Shown piece after piece: positions 1 to 4,028 of a stretch of 5,185 bases of DNA. The notes beneath the pieces are model-generated. The model was not told the origin of the DNA and searched no databases. It saw only the letters and a list, made by a program, of their open reading frames with translations. The position numbers were made by a program, and so were the translations under genes. The first letter of the stretch is position 1. Each line of letters opens with the position of its first letter. Origin of the DNA: an uncultured Flammeovirgaceae bacterium (GTDB taxonomy: Bacteria > Bacteroidota > Bacteroidia > Cytophagales > Cyclobacteriaceae); contig CAMPJM010000338.1 in assembly GCA_946886805.1 (NCBI GenBank), positions 1 to 5,185 of the forward strand, in the 5' to 3' direction.

Positions 1-2408
1 GTCCATGATTTTAGTTCTTTTAATGCTCGTTTTGCAGGTAATTCTGGCCCGCCTTTCATAAATTCCAAATTCCACTGATCCTGAACTTTAATAACGTCCC
101 TCGGAGATCCCAAATACTGCCATAGAGGAAGGTTAGTTTCTTTATCGGAGACCTCTAGTATTAGTGCTTCTCCAGGCTGCATCTGTACCTTTACACTCGT
201 TTTTCCATCTGCAACGGTTGCGATAGCGTTACCAATAGCTTCACTTTGTGGGTCTAAAATTACCACATGGTCAGCTTTTATATTCAATGAAATATCTTGA
301 TTTATATAGTCAGGAGTATGGTTTACCAAATAATAGTACTTTCCGCCCGGAATAACTCGTCTTACAAACTTTAAGCCGGTATCTGTCAGGGTTTCGCGGG
401 AAATATTTGAATACTTCAAGGCATTCTGAATGTTTTCCGCAAGCAAAATTTTTCCATCGCCTCTTTTTGATTCTTTTATTCCATTACTTATTTCTTTAAA
501 AGAGATGGCCTGTAATATCTGCTGGAATTCCTGTCTTCTGTTTTCAAGATCATGGAAACCGGGAACGTCCTTCGGTAATTCCTCAAAAATTACTGTGCCT
601 CCCTCTGAAGCCAATTTTAAAATGTTTTTTAATGTTTCAACAGGCATGAAATCAGCTTTAGGTATCACCAAAACTTTGTAATGCTGTCGTGATTTGCCCG
701 TGGCAATATTTCCCTGATCAATGGACGCTTCGGTAATCATCTTATCGGAAATAAAATCGAGAGAATATCCCACTTGCATAAGTGAATCAGCCTTTTTGTA
801 AAAGGAAGTGGGGTGCAACCATTCATCCACGCCATGCACGGTTATCTGTTTTTCCATACCTTCTGCGTCGTGCCATAGTTCGTAAATAGGCCAATAAACT
901 AAAAGTTCATTGTCGGGTTGGCCTGCTTGAAGTATCGATTGGCAGCGAGTGATATAATTATTGAGCCCCTTTAGATGTGGCCACAAACTATTTGCAGGAG
1001 TGAGGTTAAGGGAAGCGTAAAACAGCCATCCCGGCCATGGAACTTCTTCAGGAGAGTAAGTGATTCCATGATAGAATACATGGTTTACCCCCGAGAGAAA
1101 AACCTGCTCAACTTCCGGTTTTGCTTGCGACCACGAGGTCTTAAAATGTTCACCCAACCAGGTGAACGTTTCACAGGAAGTTAATGGTTTTCCTGAAATA
1201 TGAGCGGCAGAAGAAGCAAACTTTAACATGATGGGATCAGGGTCTACATTTCTGATATCAGCACTGTCTCTCCTCAATCCTGGGATAGGGAAATAACTGG
1301 AGCCGAAAGTCTCGCATTCAGGAATGTCAACGGCAGCATACAAATCTAATAGGTTACCAGGTGAGCCATGAGCTTGATTTTTGGTAAGGACGTTTTGTTC
1401 ATTTGCCCATTTGGTCCAGGGAATGGTAAAATTGTTTAAGAGCATTTCACCCATGGTTTCCCTGTAGTCAGATTTTATCCTTGCTATCTGCTCGCTTTTC
1501 TCGTCACTGGCCAATGCTCTTAAATGTTTGCGTAAATCATATCCCCTTAATTTTTCAAAGGTATCAAAGAAATCGGGTGACCAATCTGCTCCATATACTT
1601 CATAACTATCATTGTAAAAGGAGCGAATGCCATAATCTTTGTCCTTAAAAGCGGCTTCAAATCTGTTTAGATAGGCATTTAAAGACTCATTAGAAAGGTG
1701 GTCAAGTGTAAATCCAACGCCTCCAGGTGCTGCTCTTTTCACCATTTGTCCGGTTTTGCCATTGAAAGCAGCATATATAATCCAGTTTCCTTTTTCTGGT
1801 TTCCAATTTAATTTTCCGTCTTCTCCTATTTTGTCGGTAAGGTTCAGCACCTCATCAGCTTCATTATACGCCATAACAGCAAGCAGCATAGCATTTTCCG
1901 GCTTTTGTTTAGGGTCTTTCACAGAAACCGTTTCGTTTAAAGATTCTCCCTCACTTAAATTGTATTGCTGAATTATTAGCTTGGAAGCTGCGTATTCCGG
2001 TGTTACCTGTGGGCCTCCAAAAGGCCAACCAGTACCTAGTGTCATGTCTATGCCCATATTTAAGCCTTCGGCCTTATTGGTGGTGTAGTCTAGTATTTCC
2101 ATCCATTGCGGCGAAAGGAATTCGATATATTGTTCTTCATAGCCCATTGCACCATAAATCGGGGCGATTTCAAGTCCACCAATGCCAGCATCATGATATT
2201 CTTGCAAAAGTTTTTCAATACTTTCCTTGTCTACCGCACTGCCCATCCACCACCAGCGCGACCAGGGTTTTGCCTCTTTGGTGATTTCCGGCCAGGCAGA
2301 TAAAGTTGATGGGTCTTCTGATTGTGCAAAACTTTCAGCTTGCTGACAAGCCGTAAGGAAGAAAAGAGAGAAGGAAATTGAAATTAATACTATAAATTTA
2401 CTGTACAT
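1..2408 (-). CDS. GH106-type alpha-L-rhamnosidase lipoprotein (C-terminus outside window)
   Basis: Predicted glycoside hydrolase that removes terminal alpha-L-rhamnose from a plant or algal polysaccharide or glycoside. The frame is open for 802 codons from the ATG at 2408 to the window edge, so the stop and probably 200-350 residues are missing (family members are usually about 1000-1200 residues). Residues 1-21 are a lipoprotein signal: MYSK, a hydrophobic stretch, then lipobox LTAC with Cys21 as the lipidation site, which supports this start and an outer-membrane or periplasmic location. Typical GH106 blocks follow: PWSRWWWMGSAVDKE (48-62), GIGGLEIAPIYG (75-86), GTGWPFGGP (125-133), FYNDSYEVYGADW (264-276), SCETFTW (411-417) and YWPIYELWHD (505-514). 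Residues about 577-612 look like a glutamine-amidotransferase-like domain, 680-752 like a beta-sandwich, and from 779 a carbohydrate-binding-like domain begins. Glu413 and Glu510 are candidate catalytic residues, unproven without alignment. It lies 39 bp downstream of rhaM and is probably cotranscribed. The family call is from memory of motifs; exact substrate is unknown. Confidence 0.9.
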   Translation of the reverse strand, partial: MYSKFIVLISISFSLFFLTACQQAESFAQSEDPSTLSAWPEITKEAKPWSRWWWMGSAVDKESIEKLLQEYHDAGIGGLEIAPIYGAMGYEEQYIEFLSPQWMEILDYTTNKAEGLNMGIDMTLGTGWPFGGPQVTPEYAASKLIIQQYNLSEGESLNETVSVKDPKQKPENAMLLAVMAYNEADEVLNLTDKIGEDGKLNWKPEKGNWIIYAAFNGKTGQMVKRAAPGGVGFTLDHLSNESLNAYLNRFEAAFKDKDYGIRSFYNDSYEVYGADWSPDFFDTFEKLRGYDLRKHLRALASDEKSEQIARIKSDYRETMGEMLLNNFTIPWTKWANEQNVLTKNQAHGSPGNLLDLYAAVDIPECETFGSSYFPIPGLRRDSADIRNVDPDPIMLKFASSAAHISGKPLTSCETFTWLGEHFKTSWSQAKPEVEQVFLSGVNHVFYHGITYSPEEVPWPGWLFYASLNLTPANSLWPHLKGLNNYITRCQSILQAGQPDNELLVYWPIYELWHDAEGMEKQITVHGVDEWLHPTSFYKKADSLMQVGYSLDFISDKMITEASIDQGNIATGKSRQHYKVLVIPKADFMPVETLKNILKLASEGGTVIFEELPKDVPGFHDLENRRQEFQQILQAISFKEISNGIKESKRGDGKILLAENIQNALKYSNISRETLTDTGLKFVRRVIPGGKYYYLVNHTPDYINQDISLNIKADHVVILDPQSEAIGNAIATVADGKTSVKVQMQPGEALILEVSDKETNLPLWQYLGSPRDVIKVQDQWNLEFMKGGPELPAKRALKELKSW

Positions 2409-2447
2409 GGCAATGTGAAAGTTTTGTCTAATATAAGAATCCCTCTT

Positions 2448-2759
2448 CTATGATAAATGAAAAACCTCTTTTAAGGGAACTGAAACAGGGGAGTTATCCT
2501 GATTTGTGACCATAATATCTGCCATATAATCCCACCATTTCTGAACTATAGGGTTATTTCCAAGATCTTGCGAAGAACCACCAGCCACATATTGAACGGC
2601 AAATAAAGTATGTGTTTCTTCATTTAAAAAGATAGAGTAATCACTGATCCCAGTTTCTTTTAAAAGGTTTTTTATCTCCGGCCATATTTCATCATGTCTT
2701 TTTTTGTATTCCGCTGCGAATCCTGGTTTTAATTGCATGGCGAAGGCATATCTTTTCAT
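2448..2759 (-). CDS. rhaM: L-rhamnose mutarotase RhaM
   Basis: Cytoplasmic enzyme that interconverts the alpha and beta anomers of L-rhamnose so that the sugar enters rhamnose isomerase quickly. The 103-residue product matches the family's usual length of about 104 and resembles E. coli RhaM throughout: AFAMQLKPG near the start, EYKKRHDEIWPEI (17-29), QKWWDYMADIM (73-83) and the diagnostic NQDNSPVSVPLKEVFHL (86-102). Tyr18 and His22 occupy the positions of the known active-site Tyr and His, and the WW pair at 75-76 is kept, so the protein should be active. The start at 2759 gives the canonical M-K-R-Y-A-F beginning; there is no clear Shine-Dalgarno site, as is common in Bacteroidetes. The stop (TAG) is 39 bp before the GH106 lipoprotein gene, so the two probably form an operon in which released rhamnose is prepared for catabolism. 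rhaA, rhaB, rhaD and a transporter are not in the window. Confidence 0.97.
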   Translation of the reverse strand: MKRYAFAMQLKPGFAAEYKKRHDEIWPEIKNLLKETGISDYSIFLNEETHTLFAVQYVAGGSSQDLGNNPIVQKWWDYMADIMVTNQDNSPVSVPLKEVFHLS

Positions 2760-2848
2760 CGGGAAAGTAATTTTTTAGAAGAAGGTAATATGCTAAAATA
2801 TAATTTCATTTTCCATTTTCTATCCTGTGATATCCTGTGTTTGTTGTT
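2760..2848 (-). promoter_or_regulatory. AT-rich upstream region of rhaM with weak -7 box candidate
   Basis: This is the stretch between the repeat block and the rhaM start. Read on the minus strand, 2802-2795 is TATATTTT, seven of eight matches to the Bacteroidetes -7 box TAnnTTTG, ending 35 bp before the rhaM ATG. No TTTG is found 19-21 bp further upstream, so a promoter is only suggested. A pair of tandem 10-mers (2821-2840) lies near where the -33 region would fall. Confidence 0.25.
2821..2840. repeat. Tandem 10-bp repeat upstream of rhaM
   Basis: TATCCTGTGA is followed directly by TATCCTGTGT, two head-to-tail 10-mers differing only in the last base. Ten bases is about one helical turn, so two proteins could bind on the same face, and the site is 62-81 bp upstream of the rhaM start. 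It could be a regulator site for the rhamnose genes or simple slippage; nothing else supports either reading. Confidence 0.6.
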
Positions 2849-2893
2849 AGTCTACAAATTTAAGCTGCCTTTGAGCTAAGCCGCTGGTTGTCA

Positions 2894-2910
2894 ATGGATT
2901 ATAAATCCAT
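2894..2910. repeat. Palindrome A: ATGGATT-ATA-AATCCAT
   Basis: Perfect 7-bp inverted repeat around a 3-base centre, first of two tandem hairpins in copy 1. It shares the GGATT/AATCC core with the other palindromes; the outer AT/AT bases differ from palindrome B but still pair. Confidence 0.85.
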
Positions 2911-2918
2911 GGTTAGAG

Positions 2919-2941
2919 CTTCCGGATTACAAATCCGGAAG
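2919..2941. repeat. Palindrome B: 10-bp stem with ACA centre
   Basis: Left arm CTTCCGGATT (2919-2928), centre ACA, right arm AATCCGGAAG (2932-2941): a perfect 10-bp inverted repeat, the strongest of the series. GAGC flanks it on both sides (2916-2919 and 2941-2944). On the minus strand the inner seven bases are TTTGTAA, the same as a tRNA-Thr(UGU) anticodon loop. There is no T-run after it, so it is not a typical intrinsic terminator. Confidence 0.9.
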
Positions 2942-2952
2942 AGCGGCGGTAT

Positions 2953-2982
2953 AACCTCACAAGCATCGGTTGCCCTGAGGTT
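2953..2982. repeat. Hairpin with AACCTCA / TGAGGTT stem
   Basis: AACCTCA (2953-2959) pairs with TGAGGTT (2976-2982) across a 16-base loop, and the loop itself contains GCA/TGC. It overlaps the end of copy 1 and directly precedes the stronger hairpin at 2984-3007, so the two could stack as adjacent stems in a transcript. Role unknown. Confidence 0.5.
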
Positions 2983-2983
2983 T

Positions 2984-3007
2984 GGTAGCTGTCGGGGGAC
3001 AGCTACC
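2984..3007. repeat. Perfect hairpin GGTAGCTGTC-GGGG-GACAGCTACC
   Basis: A perfect 10-bp GC-rich stem closed by a GGGG tetraloop (CCCC on the other strand). Its sequence differs from the GGATT family of palindromes around it. Neither strand has a T-run directly after the stem, so it is a poor match to a Rho-independent terminator, although it could still end or protect transcripts coming from the gene at 3250-3930. Confidence 0.85.
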
Positions 3008-3035
3008 GGTTGTTGATTGCAAATTCGGAAGAGCG
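3008..3035. repeat. Degenerate fragment of the hairpin repeat
   Basis: GGTTGT (3008-3013) is followed at 3015-3035 by a stretch matching the right half of palindrome B plus its GAGCG tail (compare 2925-2945) with two substitutions in 21 positions. The left arm and the whole first hairpin are missing, so this is a decayed third copy that no longer forms the stem. Confidence 0.65.
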
Positions 3036-3044
3036 ACTTATTGA

Positions 3045-3088
3045 GACAGCAGTTGAATTATTAAGCAGTCTACAAATTTAATGCTGTC
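3045..3088. repeat. Inverted repeat GACAGCA / TGCTGTC
   Basis: GACAGCA (3045-3051) and TGCTGTC (3082-3088) are perfect 7-bp inverted repeats separated by 30 bases; pairing further inward is only partial. The right arm lies in the start of repeat copy 2. It may mark the edge of an element or be chance in a structured region. Confidence 0.35.
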
Positions 3089-3108
3089 CTTAAATCGAAC
3101 CGCTGGTT

Positions 3109-3123
3109 GGGATTTGTAATCCC
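3109..3123. repeat. Palindrome C: GGGATT-TGT-AATCCC
   Basis: Perfect 6-bp inverted repeat with the core in the opposite orientation (TGT centre on the plus strand instead of ACA). It lies at the left end of the extra segment of copy 2, with GGG/CCC as the outer pairs. Confidence 0.8.
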
Positions 3124-3137
3124 GAGCTGTTTAAATA

Positions 3138-3151
3138 TTAGCATTTAGCAT
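3138..3151. repeat. Tandem TTAGCAT x2
   Basis: Two perfect head-to-tail copies of TTAGCAT inside the segment unique to copy 2. It is short, so chance or slippage is possible. Confidence 0.5.
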
Positions 3152-3170
3152 GCGTTTTAAAGTGGTTGTA

Positions 3171-3189
3171 AATGGATTACAAATCCATT
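3171..3189. repeat. Palindrome D: AATGGATT-ACA-AATCCATT
   Basis: Perfect 8-bp inverted repeat, the counterpart of palindrome A in copy 2. Its centre is ACA where A has ATA, and the stem is one pair longer. Confidence 0.85.
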
Positions 3190-3196
3190 GTTAAGG

Positions 3197-3219
3197 CTTC
3201 CGGATTACAAATCCGAAAG
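3197..3219. repeat. Palindrome E: counterpart of B with one stem mismatch
   Basis: Left arm CTTCCGGATT (3197-3206), centre ACA, right arm AATCCGAAAG (3210-3219). It equals palindrome B except for a G-to-A change at 3216 that breaks one pair. It begins 31 bp past the stop of the minus-strand oxidase-like gene and would form a hairpin in its 3' untranslated RNA, but lacks a T-run. Confidence 0.8.
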
Positions 3220-3249
3220 AGCAGGTGGCATAAACCAACCAACGGACAA

Positions 3250-3930
3250 TTATGAAATGGAAACTTCCGCAGAAGCCTTTTCTACAAAATCTTCCAAATA
3301 CTTCGGCATTGCAACTGACTCAGGTATATCAGGGCTGCTGATTGGAGCCTGATAAATTCTTTTCAATGGAACATGGCCCGTCCAAACAAGTCGTTCTTTT
3401 TCCGCCTGAGGATTATTGGGCTGACCTGTCCTCATTTTTGCAGAGGCTTCTTCAATGGGAAGACATACCAAGGCAGTTATTTTTACATCATCAGGGGTAG
3501 GAAGCCTGATGTTATCATCCCACCTTCCGGGAAGAATTTTCTCAGTAAAGGCTTTAAAAACCTCCATTTTAATAGCTGGATCTGCCTCTAGATAAGGTGT
3601 AGAAAAAGCTACAACTGACCGATAATTAAATGAATGGTTGAAAGCGGTATTGGCTAAAACCAAACCATCCAGCAGTGATACCGTCATACAGACTTTTTCA
3701 GTTTTACAGATTGCTTTTATAAAGTGACTTTTTACAGATCCGTGGATGTAAATTTTGTCCTTTACCCTCACAAATCCAGTTGGTATTGCCATGGGAATTC
3801 CATTTTCGATATAAGAGATGGTAATATCAATTGCCTCATCCAGAATCGAAAAAATGGTTGATTCATCATAGGCTCCTCTGTGAGGGTCCCGGGAAATTTT
3901 GGTGTTTGGAGTGATGGGATATCTTGACAT
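3250..3930 (-). CDS. Pyridoxamine 5'-phosphate oxidase-like flavin-binding protein (NimA/COG3467 type)
   Basis: Predicted cytoplasmic split-barrel protein that binds FMN or a related flavin; relatives include the nitroimidazole-resistance protein NimA and many uncharacterised oxidoreductases. The 226-residue product has the family's blocks in order: an R-x-x-x-R-G-A-Y-D-like N-terminus (14-22), ILDEA (29-33), IPMAIPTGFVRVKDKIYIHG (45-64), HSFNYRSVVAFS (99-110), PGRWDDNIRLPTPDDVKITA (134-153), then IEEASAKMRTGQPNN (159-173) and WTGHVPL (183-189). These identify the COG3467 / Pyridox_ox_2 group rather than classical PdxH, which makes PLP for the cell. The length is normal for the group. The ATG at 3930 begins MSRYPITPN, typical of these proteins; no clear Shine-Dalgarno site is seen. 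It is divergent from a MocR regulator across 98 bp, so it is the likely target of that regulator. Reaction and substrate cannot be read from the sequence. Confidence 0.9.
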   Translation of the reverse strand: MSRYPITPNTKISRDPHRGAYDESTIFSILDEAIDITISYIENGIPMAIPTGFVRVKDKIYIHGSVKSHFIKAICKTEKVCMTVSLLDGLVLANTAFNHSFNYRSVVAFSTPYLEADPAIKMEVFKAFTEKILPGRWDDNIRLPTPDDVKITALVCLPIEEASAKMRTGQPNNPQAEKERLVWTGHVPLKRIYQAPISSPDIPESVAMPKYLEDFVEKASAEVSIS

Positions 3931-3967
3931 GGTTCTAAAATTTCATTTGTTTTTTTCTTCGATATGA

Positions 3968-3975
3968 CAAAACTA
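3968..3975 (-). promoter_or_regulatory. -7 box TAGTTTTG of the oxidase-like gene
   Basis: Read on the minus strand, TAGTTTTG matches the Bacteroidetes -7 consensus TAnnTTTG at every fixed position and ends 37 bp before the ATG at 3930, leaving a short leader. The expected -33 TTTG, about 19-21 bp upstream, is absent (the positions read CACA or CCAC), which suggests a promoter that depends on an activator. Confidence 0.5.
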
Positions 3976-3983
3976 AAATAATT

Positions 3984-4028
3984 CTGGCCTATATTGTGGA
4001 GCCAGTTGTTAAATACTATACAGTCCAG
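3984..4028. promoter_or_regulatory. Candidate MocR operator: CTGGC-N12-GCCAG plus CCAG
   Basis: CTGGC (3984-3988) and GCCAG (4001-4005) form a short inverted repeat spanning the place where the -33 box of the divergent gene would sit. A further CCAG lies at 4025-4028, 23 bp after the second half-site, in a similar setting (CCAG followed by tTG or aTG), just before the regulator's start codon. CTGG-type half-sites are known for some MocR regulators such as TauR. The motif is short, so this is suggestive only. Confidence 0.3.

Larger units (their letters stand above)
2849..2956. repeat. Intergenic hairpin repeat, copy 1
   Basis: First copy of a composite non-coding repeat that recurs at 3067-3236. 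It starts with AGTCTACAAATTTAA (2849-2863), continues with CCGCTGGTTG (2881-2890), then two hairpins in tandem (2894-2910 and 2919-2941), then GAGCGGCGGTATAACC. The part from TGGTTGT (2885) to ACC (2956) aligns with 3163-3236 with only scattered substitutions and short length differences. No plausible reading frame or complete tRNA is present. It is best described as a REP/BIME-like or MITE-like intergenic repeat; the family is not recognised. Confidence 0.8.
3104..3168. repeat. 53-bp extra segment bounded by TGGTTG direct repeats
   Basis: TGGTTG occurs at 3104-3109 and again at 3163-3168, whereas copy 1 has it once at the equivalent point (2885-2890). The intervening 53 bases begin with the arm of palindrome C and include a tandem TTAGCAT pair (3138-3151). 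The pattern fits an insertion with a 6-bp target duplication, or loss of the segment from copy 1 by recombination between the direct repeats. Confidence 0.6.
3067..3236. repeat. Intergenic hairpin repeat, copy 2 with extra 53 bp
   Basis: Second copy of the composite repeat. AGTCTACAAATTTAA (3067-3081) and CCGCTGGTTG (3100-3109) match the left part of copy 1, and 3163-3236 matches its right part with both hairpins. Between them, 3110-3162 has no counterpart in copy 1. This copy has one mismatch in its last palindrome where copy 1 is perfect. It ends 13 bp from the stop codon of the oxidase-like gene, so it is also that gene's 3' flank. Confidence 0.8.
3931..4028. promoter_or_regulatory. Divergent promoter region between oxidase-like gene and MocR regulator
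   Basis: This 98-bp AT-rich stretch must contain the start signals of both divergent genes. It has a good minus-strand -7 box (3968-3975) and CTGGC/GCCAG/CCAG half-sites to its right. CTATA also occurs twice (3989-3993 and 4016-4020), 27 bp apart. No convincing plus-strand TAnnTTTG box for the regulator was found. MocR regulators are known to act at shared intergenic regions and often repress themselves while activating the divergent gene; that this happens here is inference. Confidence 0.6.

Noticed and set aside
430..681. Plus-strand open frame of 83 codons
   Set aside because: It lies wholly inside the minus-strand GH106 gene, whose reading frame is uninterrupted and has clear family motifs; the plus-strand translation has no recognisable domain.
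975..1184. Plus-strand open frame of 69 codons
   Set aside because: Antisense shadow of the GH106 coding sequence, with no protein-family features.
1756..2303. Three plus-strand open frames (1756-1971, 2000-2284, 2106-2303)
   Set aside because: All are antisense to the GH106 gene, two overlap each other in different frames, and their products look like random translation. The hydrophobic look of the first reflects its antisense origin.
2881..2950. Possible tRNA gene on either strand
   Set aside because: The anticodon-arm-like hairpin and GGTTAGAGC are suggestive, but no acceptor stem, T-arm (GGTTCRA) or CCA-compatible end can be assembled. Kept only as a resemblance.
2919..3007. Intrinsic terminators
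   Set aside because: Strong stems are present, but none is followed on either strand by a T-run, so calling them Rho-independent terminators is not supported.
2849..3236. CRISPR array
   Set aside because: The repeats differ in length and spacing, are palindromic, occur in tandem pairs rather than with regular unique spacers, and no cas gene is present.
3373..3591. Plus-strand open frame of 72 codons
   Set aside because: Antisense to the oxidase-like gene, which carries strong family motifs across the same stretch.
3250..3930. Classical PdxH (pyridoxamine 5'-phosphate oxidase making PLP)
   Set aside because: The conserved blocks are those of the COG3467/NimA-like group, and the PdxH C-terminal signature (R-L-x-P type ending) is not seen.
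3996..4028. GTG start at 3996 for the MocR gene
   Set aside because: It is in frame and open, but would add 11 residues before the family's usual N-terminus and would overlap the candidate operator; ATG 4029 fits better.
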